64,000 nucleotides of DNA from Epinephelus fuscoguttatus (lineage: Eukaryota > Chordata > Actinopteri > Perciformes > Serranidae). Under the pieces are notes generated by a model, which saw only the letters and a list, made by a program, of their open reading frames with translations, had not been told where the DNA came from and did not search any database. This document shows positions 1 to 11,933 of the stretch, piece after piece. The stretch is from assembly GCF_011397635.1 (NCBI RefSeq), contig NC_064770.1:34620598-34684597 (forward strand), in the 5' to 3' direction. The position numbers and the translations under genes were made by a program. Positions within the stretch are counted from its first letter, which is position 1, and every line of letters starts with the position of its first letter.

Positions 1-764
1 TTGCGTCGTCAACGTCACCTCACGTCGCCTCACGTTGCCCTGTGTCAGTTGCATTTGAACACACTACACGGACTACATCCGACGGCCAAGTGGCACGTAG
101 GTTCTGCGCCTGCGTGAGAGAGGGCCGAGTGACAGAGTGGTACATCCTGTCAGCCGAGGGGTTTCCTGTCTGTGCAGCCGAGCACCGCAGCACCTCCACG
201 GACTATTACATCCAGACGGTCCCGGTGTTTCCTCCGCAGGCTCCGCTTCACTCAGCTGCCCGATAAACCCGCTGCTTCTTCCCACTTTAACCTGAATAAC
301 AAACCAGGGCTCGGTGCACCGGTTGGATCCAAACGGAGAGCTGGGGCTAGCTCAGAGACTAGCGGAGGCTAACTGGCTGTGCTTCCCTCCGGTCATGCTG
401 CAGCTAATGCTCCGCTAGCCGCTCCCAGCTAGCTCCGGTTTGTTATTCAGGTTAAAGGCAGTCGGTCTGTCAGGCAGCTGAGTGAAGTGGAGCCTGAGGA
501 GGAAGCACCTGTTAGCCCCGGTTTCATTACAGGCAGATTCACTCGCTACAGGGACGATGAAAAAAAACCTGAACAGCCAATCAGAGTGGTCTCTCTCACC
601 GACGAGCTCCGCTGCCAATTCAACATGCTCAATCGGCCAAAAAGCCGCTGCTGCCGCCGAAGTGCTGACGGTGCAGGACACAGAGCAAAAAGTAGGCTAA
701 CAGACGCTCACCGACGGCCCGACCTTGGTCGACGGCTGACTGTCGGCTTGGTGTGTCACGGCCT
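1..764 (-). mobile_element. PIF/Harbinger-like non-autonomous TIR element, copy 1 (cut by window edge)
   Basis: This copy is the inverse of the element at 41647-42426 and matches it closely along its length. Its complete end lies at 764 (a TIR related to AGGCCCTGACACACCAA read on the minus strand) and is followed by TAA at 765-767, a plausible 3-bp target duplication. The other end lies beyond base 1. The interior has an inverted pair based on TTAACCTGAATAACAAACC, near 290 and 437, so the element is partly palindromic. Open frames inside it look incidental. Confidence 0.75.
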
Positions 765-1319
765 TAACGCTACGCGCTGCCCCAAAGTAGCGTAACTTTC
801 TGCAGCAAATAGAGACTTTAGGTCACCATGATCTATATTCAGTAATAAATAAACAGAGTGCTTTACTGATCTCCAGAAGGGGGAAAGGGGACATTGATCC
901 GGCAGTGTCAGTGACTCAGTCTTGCCATCCTCGGTCTCAACTTCTGTCTTTTTCATCGAAGACTGTGCACCATTGTGCCTTGTTCAATATCAACACATCC
1001 TTCCACTATATACTGCATTCCTATCTGTCTGCTTCTATATTGCCTGATGCCATGAAACACTTACACTTTGCAGCCAAACAGAACCAGTGTCGCCATGTTT
1101 CTTTTTGTCAAGCTTGTCCGATCTAGCAACAGTAACTAAGGGGGGGCGGGACTTTGGAGAGGGTCATTTGTCTTTGTCAAAACTGCACAAGAACACGCCA
1201 AATATTCTGTCAGATATGTTCAACTCCACAATCATATTAGAAACAACAATCAGTCAGGTTTGTGATGTAAACAATTTACAACCATCACACAGGGATTCTT
1301 CTACATTCATGACAAGTTT

Positions 1320-4300
1320 TCAGATGGATTTATTGCTGAATGTTGTCTGCAGCTCTTTCAGGGTTAGATACCCTGTTTTACCTGTCTCCACAGGCATGGA
1401 GGAAGACCTGCACATGGCACCAGCCATAGGCCAGGCTGTGTAGCTACCACCAGCAGTTGCCACAGGTTCATCTACTTGCTGGCTTTCACAGTATACCTGA
1501 CTTAGACTGGGAGTGTTGGGAGGAGGTGGAGCAGAGGCGGGAGGGCACACATGGGAGGGAAAATGGACAGGGAGGATGAGAAGAGGAGGGCTCTGGTGAT
1601 CATTTGAAACCTCTTTCCCCTCTACATCCACGACCCTTTTGTCATCCTTGTCCTCTTCATTTTCCTGTTCGATGCCAAAACCAGAGTCTGGGCTCTGTGG
1701 CTCCCTCTTCAAGCTCTCATACATTGGTGAGATGTCGAAGGAAGGGCAGAGGGAGAGGTGTAGGCTGTTGTGCAGGTTGTGGAAATCATCCTTATAGGTG
1801 AAGTAGACAGGGTTGGGGTCAGTTCGAGCTGAACCGCCGGAGGAGCTTGACATGAAGTAGCCCATGTTAGAGAAGCAGGATGAGGAGGAGGAGGAGGAGG
1901 GGGAATTGTCAACAACCCTGCTGGTGTTCGAGCCAGCTGAGGGGTAGCTGCTGAAGTGGAGCAGGGCGCTGGTGGAGCCAGAGGAGGGAGAGGTGGAGGG
2001 GGCCACATCCCAGCTGTCACACACCTCAACTGGCGAGATGCGGTCATGTGGCTGAGCCGTGAAGAACGACTCAGAGGCTGACAGAGGATTCAGCCATTTC
2101 TGGGGAAACAGAAACAGAGATTTAGCAGAGAAAATATAACCTAAGAAATTTGAAGTCGTGATTGTCCTGAGCGTTTGTGTGTGAATGTTTATTTCTGATT
2201 TTCTCAGAGAGGGCTCTGTGTGAGTGTTGATGTTGGTTGGTACATGTTAGTTTGAACAGAAGCAGCAAACAAACCACACAAAGATGTGTGTTTTTTTGTG
2301 GTTTAAAACTGATTCTACTGATCTGGGCTGTGGCTGAAACGCAGTCCGTTTTCCTGGCAGTCAGCAGTGAGCGGGGAGCGACATACTTTTACTTCTTATG
2401 AACCTGAACCAAAACTGTTAACTGAAAATATGCAAAGAGGCCATTCAACCAAAGAAGCATAGACTCTGCGTCAGCGGCAGAACATAATGGTGATTGGCCT
2501 TGGTGCAGATATATTTTCTTGGCCCCTCACCGCTTCCTGAGCACAAGCGCATGTTCGGACACACACAACTGGGGATGGGAACTAATTGGATTTTACTGGT
2601 ATCATCAATTGCATTTTTTTCATTTAGACGAAGGAAACTTTACTAAGCCTGCCTGTGTGGCGCTAATGTCACCATAACAGGATATAAACCAGCACATTCT
2701 CACTCTGACCTCGTCATATATTGACGTTCGGTCATGGACTTTCCATGTCCACACACAACATGTAAGATACCCTGGGTGTGTTGGTTGTTTGCCATGTCAA
2801 GTTCTGACTGTGACATGCATTGTCTTCTTTCAAAATACGCTTCCGTTTTCACAGGAAATTTAACGTTTGCATATAGTCTCTTTCAAAATAAAAGCACTAC
2901 GTCTGTACAACACTGCAAATTGAGGTTTTTTTTCCTTCAGCAACAAACACACATGGTTAGGTTTAGGAAAAAAGGCCAGGGTTTGGCTTTAGAATCTTAC
3001 AGGATGCGAACACCGCTCTCTCAGGTGAAAGTCGGCATTCGTTCTTGCCCTGCTGCGTTTCCCCTGACGCTAAACTACAATGACAACCAGCTGTGTAACA
3101 TGCTGACGTTAAAGGACGCCTTTCTCGTTGGTTTCTGACGCCACAAGTCACTGCCCAAGCGTTGAACTACCTCCTATCTCTACACAACCGCTCCAGACTG
3201 TTGTAAAGCAGACAATATTGCTGTGTCACCACTGAGAGGCTCCAAATGCAGCTCCCATCCTGCAAACCAGCCTGTCATCAGCACCAAGGACAGCAGTCAA
3301 AGCACCATATTTATTAGCGCTAATCTAAAGGCCCTGACACACCAAGCTGACTGTTGTCCGCCTGTCAGTTTTGGGCTGTCAGTGAGCGTCTGTCACACTA
3401 GTCTTTGCAGTGTGTCCTGCACTGTTGGCCCTTGTCGGGTTTTTTCAGCCAATTTAGCATGCCGAATCAGTGACAGTGATGACAGAGGCCATCAAGAATC
3501 AAATCACTCTGACTGGCAGTTCAGCTTAGAGCACAAGAAGAGAAACAGAAGGCTGGAATTGAACCTGCGGCTGCTGAGGCAAGGACATTGCTTTCATATA
3601 TGGGACACCTGCTCTACCCATTAAGCCACCAGTCGCCCCAGATTGTGCTGTTAATGTGTTAATTGGTGTCACGATGATGTTCCAGTTTACCCCCTTTTGT
3701 TTTGTCTTTTAAGTTTTTTGTTTTGGGGGATGACAGCTCAAGAATGACAGGGAAGGGCCACAGCTTGGAATCGAACCTGGGCGGCTGCAAGGACAAACAC
3801 TCTACCAGGTGAGCAAGAGGTCGCCCTCCGGTTTCCCTTTTTTCCCTGAAGATTCCAGATTTCTGCTGTCTGCTGGTGTGGAGAGTTTCAGGCACAGATC
3901 AAACATGCTGGTTGGCTGTTGGCTGTAGTCTTTGCGGTGTGTTCATGTGACACGACGCAGCATTCGGCTTTTGTTGCCACTAGTTCTTTGATTTTGGTTT
4001 GGTGTGTCTGGGCCTTAACAGCCTGCCCTGGATTAAAACCACCACAGCCTGATTTAAAAGGTGTATATATCACTATCAAAACCATAACTGTTATACGCAA
4101 GGTGGGACTGTGGTAGATATATCTGTTAAAATTAAAAGTAATTTTAATGTTATTGTAGTAGTCAGTGCATGAGAGGGCCGGCCCAGCTATAATAGCGAAG
4201 CAGCAAACATTGCCTTACTGCAGGGGCCACAGAGTACAGAGTGGTAAAAATGTGAGAACATTTATTTTTACCTTTAGATTCCCTCCGTGGTCAGAGTGGA

Positions 4301-7300
4301 GAGTGCGGAAGTATTTCGAGGGGTTTGGTACTGGCTTTCCTTTGAGGAGCCTGAAACGGCAAAAAGGAGCCATTAGATTAGACATACTATCTGATAACAC
4401 ACACAAATGAACACACACAAATTGACATCATACTCACCCCCTGTTTGCACAACTCTTGTAAAGGACCAGTGTTATGATGATGAGACCCAAGCTGAAAATC
4501 ACTCCTCGCATTATCTGTGATGACTGACCCAGAAGCCAATCTGAAACAGAGAAAATGCATGTTCCCTCTCAGACTGACTAGGATCATTTTGGAACCCCAG
4601 AAAGCACTCTATTTCCTCGTTAACATGAGAACTGTAAACCTGTGAGCTGTTGCTGTAATGCACGGTGTTGTTACCTTCACCCTGTGATGTCACCACCACA
4701 TCTGTTGCTTCCACCCAGGATGCTGTCGGACTCCAGTTGCTCCAGTGGCTTTTGTGCGGCTGTGAAATGGGTTTGACTCTCACTCTGACGTGGCAGTGCC
4801 CCTTAAATCGCCCAGCAGGTATCCTTAGCTCTTGTTCTTGTGTGGGCTGAATGTTGGCATCCTGATAACAGATAATAATCCGGCAATATGTCTAAGTCAG
4901 GGTGGATCTTAACAACCACAAACAAAATGGTCAAGGTGATTTAAATAATGAGTGGCAACAGCTCTGCTTCATTTGCATTTGTATGACGTACGTGTGAAAC
5001 CAGGCATTGAGGCAACATAAATATAAGCATGCAACATTAAGATCAAACTTCAGTGAAAAGGGGAAGTGACAGCAAAACTAAAAGGCTATGAGGAGCTGAT
5101 GTTAGCGATACATGATATCACACTTTTAAAATGAGTAATAACAATCTGGCTATTGATTAAAAAGAAGACACAAATTTGCGCAAATGGTGACAAAAAATGG
5201 TGGTCAGATAATCACGAGGAAAATTTCTGCAACTATATTTTCACCTTAAAATCTAGTGTGGGGAATTTATCATAGTTTTAGCCATGCTAGCAGCTTGCTA
5301 ATTAAAGAAGAATTTATACTTCTGCATTGAATTGACGCTGAAACCATTTCCCTCAGTGGAAACAAAGCTTTTATTTACTTTAATTAACAGATAAGAAACT
5401 ATAAATGATTAAGACAATAAAGCCTCCACAAAAATAGCATTTTATGTGGTGTGATTTATCCTGGCTTCATGTGAGCAGAGGAAATCTCCGCTTGTCACTA
5501 GGCTAGTTTATATGATGTAAAATGCCATAGGCTTGTGCTAATAGCGTTAGCATGTTGTATTTGTTTTGAAAACGTGTTTAGTATGAGGTAGCTGTTTTGT
5601 CAGTGAATCTTGTGAGTTGTAATAGAGTCTAATTTTGTAACGTTACCTTTGTTAAATGTTGCTGTTGTCCCTTGTCCCCATTTTTATATGAAAAGAGGAA
5701 AAGTCCACTAGCCGCTAGGCTACTTTGTAAAATGTAAAATGCCATAGGCTTGTGCTAATAACGTTAGCATGTTGTATTTGTGGGGAAAATGTGTGTCCAC
5801 CGCCGACTAGTGTTTTGGAGGTGTAACTGCAGAGTGACACAAACACACCACCGCACAAGTATAAATGCTCACAACAGTGTGCGTAGGCTACGTGTGTAGG
5901 GTCTGCCACACAAGTTTAAATCCCGCTGCTGGTGAACATGGTAAACAGTATGCCTGCTAAGCAAAAGCATGTTAGCACTGTCACTGTGATTGTGTTAGCA
6001 TGGTGATGTTAGCATTTAGCTCACAGCACCTGTGTGCCTGATGACAGTCTCACAGAGCTGCTGGCATGGCTGTAGACTCTCAGGGCTCTATTTAAATTAT
6101 CTATAGCACATGTTCATGGTGCATTTAGGGTGTGTCCAACTTTCTCTTAATGAGGAGTCAGACAGCAGCTCTGCAGCTCTGCTCTCTGCTATGTCCACAT
6201 TTTACAGAATGTAGCCTAATTAATATTTTCATTGTTAATGATGTATTATGTTACCCATCCTCCCATTCCTGTGTGTGTAACAAGCAGAGTGTATGAGCAC
6301 TGTGAACCCACCAGTGTAGGTACATATTGCTTTCTGAATAATGCGCCCATAGCAGGAAAACACTGCGCTACTGTGTCTTTAGATCATGTTTTTATTGGTC
6401 AGTGGTGCAATCACTTCCTGCTGCCTCAAAATAGCAATGCACCAACAATGCACCTGACCACACCACATTTTCTATTCACCCATGGGCACCCAGATGGGTG
6501 TTAGTACTTACACAACGTGGGCGCTAGCTGTGAAAATGACAACTGCGTCAGACTGAAACTGACATTAAAAGTTGTGCTTTGCTGTGCATCACTTTCCACT
6601 GGGTATTTACAGATAGGGCTCATATAGCATTGTTATAAAAAGAAAAATAGTGGAGTAAATATGAGTTGTATTTTTATAAAAAGCCAATTTGTGCATGCAT
6701 GTGCAGCGACACTCACATTCCATGTCTTGTTTTTCTCCGTGATCTGAACTTGGAAGTCAAAGGATGTGATGAAGTGAGAGCGAGGACTGCCTGGAGTCCA
6801 CGATATCCTCGTCTCATTGGCCGTGATGCTGACATTGGGGACGCCTGGAGGATGCATTTTGACTGTATGCACACACAGACACACACAGACATATGCAGAA
6901 AGTGTGCAATGAATTAATGAATTTTAAATAGCCTGACCAACTATTTCTGGGTGACACTTTTTTGAAAACCAAACAGAAGCTACACTATTTATTTATTTAT
7001 GCAAAATTGTGTTTCAGATGACCTAAACATATTACCCTCATGCATTTTTTTTAACAAATAAGAAATTATATCAAATGTCCAGATTTGTGTATAACTTTTC
7101 AGAGGCAACTCAAACAACTTACTGAGGAAGTAAAAGCCACTCACTGTGTTTGTATGGAGAATAGTTTGTGAGGTTCTCCACCAACGTGCCGTTACACTCC
7201 ATGCTGATGTACGGCATGTCTTTGAAAGAGTTGAATTCCTACAGGGACCCATAATATCATCAATTAAACAGTTCTCAACAAGCGTTTAGCTTTGGAGCAA

Positions 7301-8207
7301 GACTGTATGAATTTATTCTGTATTTCATGACATCATTTTTTACACGATAGCTGATCTAGAAATTCAGAAATCAATGATCGGTGATAAAATGTGACATGTG
7401 CATGTTCTTATGAATGATATGTACGTGACTTACTTCATTTTCAAAGACAAAACTGCAGCCTGGGGGAGATTTTCTGTGTCGTTTCATCTTGCAGCTTCGA
7501 CTAATTAAAAAAAAAAAAAAAAGGACAAAAATCACCATTAACTGCTGCAGATTTGACCACCAGACAGAGCTCAAAATATGGAAACAAACAGTTTATCTCT
7601 AACATCTTACATAATTGTTCCGGGATATCTCATGTAGTTCTTTAAGATCCAGGTTGTCTTCACACCGATGATCCAGCAGTCCACACCAGGAGCCAGGGGA
7701 GCGCCGTCCCACGTACAGCTGACATTGTTGACAAAGTCGTTCACACAGGAGAGTCCTTGAGTCACAGAGACATAACAAGAAGAGAGAGATTAGCATGGTG
7801 TCTCTTTATCAGTGTCACTGGACTTGTAGGGGCATTCAGATAAAGCTGTGATACGTACTTGAGTTGCAGTTGCAAGGTTACAGAATAATCAGTGAAATTC
7901 CCCTGAGGGAGTTTTAGCTTTAAAATGTTTTACTCAATATACTGTAATGCAGGAAAGAGAGCTTGCTGTTTCACTATGCTTCAAAAATTACAAATTCAGC
8001 AGGAAGACGAAATAAAAAAGCTCAGTTAAAGAGTTATTATTTTCTATCCCCTGTGCCTAAAGGACAGTAACACAGAGGCTATTACAGTTACAGCCGTACT
8101 CAGTTATACCTTGCGAGCCTTTGTGAGAGTGGGCTGCATGCACTGAGAACAGACCCACCAGGACGTATAAGGACACCAGGATCTCCGTGGCCATGATCGC
8201 AGTATGA
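1320..8207 (-). CDS. il2rb: Interleukin-2 receptor subunit beta (type I cytokine receptor)
   Basis: Coding exons in order: 8194-8110 (ATG at 8194), 7755-7611, 7500-7434, 7238-7145, 6862-6717, 4861-4675, 4540-4438, 4350-4272, 2099-1320. All junctions are GT-AG with matching phases, giving 561 aa. The product is a cell-surface receptor chain for IL-2/IL-15-type cytokines. Exon 1 holds a signal peptide. The next exon has a Cys pair around VNNVSCTW. The second fibronectin-III domain ends in WSNWS (exon 6). A transmembrane helix (VIFSLGLIIITLVLY) follows. The tail has a Box 1-like PVPNPSKYF, then HGGNLKKWL, CFSNMGYF and VYFTY, and finishes with YLTLKELQ. The last motif parallels the human STAT5-docking YLSLQELQ near the C-terminus. 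An acceptor at 8207 just before the ATG shows that there is an upstream UTR exon. Introns hold the repeats at 2691-4015 and 5282-5935. Confidence 0.95.
2691..3165 (+). mobile_element. TIR repeat of the CAACACATTCTCAC family, copy A (3' end degraded)
   Basis: It opens with CACATTCTCACTCTGACCTCGTC and runs through landmarks shared with the copies at 38282-39270, 42447-43201 and 47657-47971: GGACTTTCCATGTC, CATTGTCTTCTTTCAAAATA, TGGTTAGGTTTAGGAAAAA and GCTAAACTACAATGAC. The far terminal repeat is not recognisable. It lies in an il2rb intron and codes for nothing I recognise. Confidence 0.6.
3545..3640 (-). repeat. tRNA-derived SINE head
   Basis: Read on the minus strand it starts GGGGCGACTGGTGGCTTAATG and has a box A-like GTGGCTTAATGGGTAGAG and a box B-like GGTTCAATTCCAGCC, as in a tRNA-derived SINE. 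The loops do not fold as a working tRNA, so this is not called a tRNA gene. It sits inside the TIR element at 3329-4015. Confidence 0.6.
3758..3827 (-). repeat. Second tRNA-like SINE fragment
   Basis: On the minus strand it reads GGGCGACCTCTTGCTCACC, then GGTAGAG, and ends with the box B-like GGTTCGATTCC. It has the same orientation as the SINE head at 3545-3640, and both lie in the middle of a TIR element. It is either a related SINE or a second piece of the same insertion. Confidence 0.5.
5282..5935 (+). repeat. Dispersed repeat, copy 1 of a direct pair (partner at 20043-20705)
   Basis: From about 5337 this shares long near-identical stretches with 20043-20705, for example ATTTCCCTCAGTGGAAACAA and ATGCCATAGGCTTGTGCTAA. 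It contains an imperfect internal duplication: the AGAGGAAATCTCCGC to GTTAGCATGTTGTATTTG block at about 5475-5565 recurs at 5692-5782. A short third piece is at 18637-18672. No coding potential is seen. The family is unknown to me. It lies in an il2rb intron. Confidence 0.7.
6081..6620. mobile_element. hAT-like MITE
   Basis: Ends AGGGCTCTATTTAAATTATC (6083) and GGGTATTTACAGATAGGGCT (to 6620) are imperfect inverted repeats of a kind common in teleost hAT-type MITEs. The interior codes for nothing. I could not make out a clear 8-bp target duplication, so the superfamily is tentative. It lies in an il2rb intron. Confidence 0.45.
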
Positions 8208-8301
8208 CTGTGAACAGAGAGGGTCAGCACATACCGTAAATTAAAATGAGATTCTGAGTCATCATTTATTTTGTGTCTCAATGACTAATAGGAACAACAA
8301 T

Positions 8302-8600
8302 TTTTGAAACTGGTCTAGAATGAAGTGAGAGCGCTGCAGATGGCAGCAGCAAAACAAGCTGCGATATAACCATTCAGGGCATGTTCGCACAGACAGTTTA
8401 CATAAACTAAAAGTGTTTGTTTTTGCCACTGACAGGCTCAGATTATCATTATAAGTGTGTGACAACATTGTGGAAAAGATCCCGACAGAGATAGACCTTT
8501 TTGTTAAAATGTAAGATCCTTTTTGTTTAACCAGAAACAGCCCTGAAATCGCTTTCGTCAAACCCACCAGACTCCATTTAGATAAACAGTAACTTTATCT
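8302..8600 (+). repeat. TIR-family repeat fragment, inverted partner of 10021-10255
   Basis: The stretch CTAAAAGTGTTTGTTTTTGC with CACTGACAGGCTCAGATTAT recurs, reverse-complemented, at 10021-10255. The CCAGACTCCATTTAGATAAACAGTAA end also matches the element at 28317-28624. It is a partial copy lying just upstream of the first il2rb coding exon, in the 5' intron. Confidence 0.55.
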
Positions 8601-8813
8601 TTAAAACATTCTTCATTCAAAGTCGACAAACACAAAACAAAACTAACAAAAGCTGTCTGGATTACTCTTGCCACTGTTCCAACAACCAGCAACTCTAGTT
8701 CAGTTCAAATAAACCCTTAACTCACCCACTTAGATGTTAAGATATGTTGGCTCTATGCATGCTGAAATTACTGTTTATTCACATGGAATCTGGTCCACAA
8801 ATGAGACAGGAAT

Positions 8814-9180
8814 TTGCTGCTGGCCACCCCACTGTCTATTGTGTTGTGGTCAGTGCGTCAATGGATAGTTTATTTCATTGAGCTGACAGTTCCTTGGGAA
8901 GACAAAGTGGAAGAAGCTTATGAAAGAAAAAAGCTTAGGTATGCAGACTTAGGAGCAGAAGCTGAGCAGCGAGGATGGAAAACTGGGATTTGTCCAGTGG
9001 AAGTGGGGTGTAGGGGATTCATAGCAAGATCAGCTGTCTCGCTCCTGGGGGAACTAGGAGTGCGGGGACAGAGTTTGAGGAAGACAGTGAAGGAAATGTC
9101 AGATGAAGCAGCCAGAGCTAGTCAGTGGATTTGGATGAGAAAGAGTAATGTCAGTTGGGGGAGAGGTGGGGTTCACCCTG
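8814..9180 (+). mobile_element. Retroelement C-terminal remnant
   Basis: An open stretch (ELTVPWEDKVEEAYERKK, then CPVEVGCRGFIARS, ending QWIWMRK) resembles the conserved C-terminal tail that follows reverse transcriptase in multicopy teleost retroelements. No reverse transcriptase is present here. The fragment is old and incomplete, and I cannot place it in a clade. It is not a host gene. Confidence 0.5.
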
Positions 9181-9275
9181 GACAGGTCGCCAGACTATCA
9201 CAGGGCTGACACATAGAGACAGACAACCATTCACACTCACATTCACACCTACGGACAATTTAGAGTCACCAGTTT
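9165..9275 (-). repeat. SINE-like dispersed repeat, tail part
   Basis: On the minus strand it reads GGTGACTCTAAATTGTCCG to CCTGTCCAGGGTGAACC, the same block as 31000-31070 and 49060-49165. The head of the same copy is probably at 9890-10020 on the same strand, separated by about 600 bp of later insertions. Confidence 0.7.
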
Positions 9276-9307
9276 TTCTGTCCATGGAATTCTTTACGGG
9301 TCCATGT

Positions 9308-9610
9308 CATTGGTCCAACAGCCCATTGGTCCGACATCCCATTAGTCAGACGGTCTGCGGTGCTGAACAGCTCCCGGCGGGCGTATTTCTACCTTGATGG
9401 TGCGCCGTGACCGGCTCTGGGTCAGTTGGGAAAGGCTTGAGGCGGAGCAGGCTCACAGCTTATGTGTTTGTCACTTTCTTTTTCATTTTAAGTGGTTTTT
9501 GTGCCTAAACCTAACCAGACCTTAACCACAGGGCATCATGATGATTTCGGAACGGACTTCGGAACAATGGGTTTAATATGGTCGGACTAATGGGATGTTG
9601 GACCAGTGGG
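9308..9610. mobile_element. MITE with about 28-bp terminal inverted repeats
   Basis: The left end (CATTGGTCCAAC, CCCATTGGTCCGAC) pairs with the right end (GTCGGACTAATGGG, TGTTGGACCAGTGG). The interior has no coding sequence. It was inserted within an older SINE-like repeat. Confidence 0.7.
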
Positions 9611-9810
9611 CAGTTCCCATTCTTTACCTAAAGAACTCAAACTGGATCCTGATTTCGATAACTTTAAACTCAAACTGAAACAGTTTTTGAAGAGGAATCA
9701 GTTATGCAGTCATGATAATTGTAGTTTGTTCTGTCTATATGTTTTATTGTTGTTTATTCTTTGCGCTGTTACTTGTGTTTCTGTTGCTGAGTCTTTTGTA
9801 TCTTAAGACC
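9610..9810 (+). mobile_element. LINE 3'-end remnant
   Basis: A short frame reads SLPKELKLDPDFDNFKLKLKQF and resembles the last residues of CR1/L2/Rex-type reverse transcriptase proteins (W-SLP-ELR, then F-KLK). Nothing upstream belongs to it. It is a small 5'-truncated fossil. Confidence 0.4.
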
Positions 9811-9889
9811 CAGTGAGGGACCGGCATTGCAAATCGGCTTAGGCTATAAATGCTGTGGTGTGTAGCATTTATGCGTGCTACGTACTTGT

Positions 9890-10020
9890 CCCTATGGAAG
9901 TAAACATGGAGAAAAGCCACGCTGACACGAAGAGAACATGCAAAGTCTGCACAGAAGGGCTCCCCCACCCTGGGGTTCGAACCAGCATCCCTTTTGGTGT
10001 GAGGCGATAATGCTAAAAAC
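9890..10020 (-). repeat. SINE-like dispersed repeat, head part (tRNA-like)
   Basis: On the minus strand it carries TTAGCATTATCGCCTCACAC and GGTTCGAACCCCAGGGTGGG, followed by CTTTGCATGTTCTCTTCGTG. This aligns with the head of the full copy at 48888-49250. The rest of this copy resumes at 9275, so the copy is split by the insertions at about 9276-9889. Confidence 0.6.
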
Positions 10021-10255
10021 AAAAGTTTGTCTCTGTAGGGATCCTTTCCATAATGGTGTCAGACACTTAAATAACAATCTGAGCCTGTCAGTGGCAAAAA
10101 CAAACACTTTTAGTATATGTAAATTAACGAGTGGTTTCACCGCTGCCAACTGCGGCTGGACCAGTTTTCAAAAACGTTTTTTAGTTTGTAACTTAGACAC
10201 AACAACATGGGAAATAGAGCCCAGGTTGGAAAACACGGAACTTACCCTTTAAAAA
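10021..10255 (-). repeat. TIR-family repeat fragment (inverted partner of 8302-8600)
   Basis: On the minus strand it starts AAAGGGTAAGTTCCG, then TTTTCCAACCTGGGCTCTAT. The same terminal motif occurs at 60596-60640 and, shortened, at 41599-41635. It shares its interior with 8340-8520 in reverse orientation. Confidence 0.55.
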
Positions 10256-11094
10256 ACAAAAAGGGGTGCATACATGTTTAACCCAACCGCAGCACTTGCA
10301 GTATATCTAAGTGGTGGTTATCATGACCACATCGTACCTGGGGTGGATCAAGAAGAAGTTTCTACCTCTACATGATTTTTTTTTTCTTTAATGCATAGAA
10401 ACTAATTTCTGAAACTGCATCAGCCAATCATCAGCCGCGTGCTGTGTGGTTCTGAGAGTGAGAAAACAACACCAGATCCATACTGAGCTTCATACTCATC
10501 CTGAGAAGGCGGCAACTCGCACTTATAAGTGAAACTTGACCGAGATCACTGGCACCTGTGCTGCTGCACGACATATAAAAAATTAAGAGTGTGCGACAGT
10601 AAGTGCTCCATACTGGTCATACTGATCATTAATAAGTATCACACTTTGTTTTGTGACTTCATGTTTCACATTCAGGCATTTCTGCTGATAAAACAATGAA
10701 AAATAGAATAAACGGTCTTTTGTATATATATTATTGACTTTATATGACCTTAAGATGAGCAATATTTTCTTACTGTCACAGACTGTCACAGACATTGTCA
10801 CCAGTCTGAGTCATCGACTGTTGTTTTTTCCATCAAAGCCTGAACTGAGCAGGACTACGAGTAACTGTATGGAAAGTGCAGATGTGTCACCGTAATTTAT
10901 GTTATTACATAACGTACAGAGGAAACAAAACCAATTGTTCCGAGCTATGACAGCAGATAAAGAAACTTACACATCATCTAAATAGAAATTAAATAGCAAC
11001 AGCCAGAAAAGACACTGTAAAAAATAAGTGGTAGAATAAATAGACACATTATTCTTGTATTATTTTTACCAGCAGTTGAAAAATTAAAAAGTAC

Positions 11095-11190
11095 CTGAAG
11101 AGCCGTGGTCAGTAAAGGTAGCAGAGGGTTCCTGAAGGGAAACACATTGTCGCCTCCTTTGCTGCACTGACGACTAAAGAAGATTTCCTT
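11095..11190 (-). other. Probable 5' UTR exon of il2rb (upstream limit unknown)
   Basis: The first coding exon of il2rb starts at a clear acceptor (TTCACAG, exon from 8207), so an upstream exon is needed. The minus strand at 11095 has a good donor (CTTCAG, then GTACTTTT) after purine-rich sequence with no long frame. The 3' limit is read from the donor. The 5' limit is a guess, because no TATA or other start signal is convincing. Confidence 0.3.
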
Positions 11191-11933
11191 TCTTTCTATC
11201 TCTCTACTCGCTCATCACTGTCTCACCCTCTTGTGCAATCTTCCTCTGTCTCTCTTTCTCTGTCAATCATCCCTCTGTCTCCTCATTCTCGCCCCTCTCT
11301 CTTCTTTAAAGTGCCCAGTGACATTTTCCACTTGTAACCACAGCCTGTGACTGGGGCTTACAGGAAGCCTTATGAAGCTGTGTGTGATGATGTGAGAGGA
11401 CGGGTGGTGGCGGGTGAGGAGGAGGAGTGGGGGGGGGGAGGGGGTGGGGGGGTGTAGAGCAGAGCACCTCCTCCTGCTCACCAGCAGCAGCAGCTCTACC
11501 TGGACGCCGTTAAGATAATAATTGCACTGAAAACAAGAAATACAAAGCACACCACATCCTGTTTCAATGACAACGTAAAGTGGGTTATATAAAGGGAAAC
11601 TCGCACATTTGTCCTATGAAGTGGTTTAAGTCAAAGAAACTCTAGTTTAAAACTGAAGATTCGGAGGATTAAAGTGGCTCAAGCTACCAGATTTAGAACC
11701 GTGGGGTTACTTTAGATGCACAACACACAAGTTGTACAGCATCAAAACCGCTGCTGTTACAGCCGCAACCACTGCAGACACATAGACGTACTACTCTGGA
11801 GGGGAAGAGCAGAGGAAAGGAGGTTGAGAGTTAAAGCAGCAGCCTGCTCCTCACTCAAAGGTCACCTAACGTTTCAGTTCTGCAGCCACAAGAGATTTCT
11901 GATTGTTAGTTTGTTCGTCCACTGCTCATCAAC

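Larger units (their letters stand above)
3329..4015 (+). mobile_element. PIF/Harbinger-like TIR element, copy 3, carrying SINE insertions
   Basis: Both ends are intact: AGGCCCTGACACACCAAGC at 3329 and GGTGTGTCTGGGCCT ending at 4015. TAA at 3326-3328 and 4016-4018 forms a 3-bp target duplication, typical of PIF/Harbinger. The outer parts align with copies 1 and 2. The middle (about 3530-3830) is replaced by two tRNA-like SINE pieces. Confidence 0.7.

Noticed and set aside
1709-2047. Minus-strand proline-rich frame overlapping the il2rb last exon
   Set aside because: It is a shadow frame of the il2rb cytoplasmic tail, whose own frame matches human IL2RB motifs.
3545-3827. tRNA gene candidates
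   Set aside because: Box A and B are present but the cloverleaf is not, and both sit in a repeat, so they are SINE parts.
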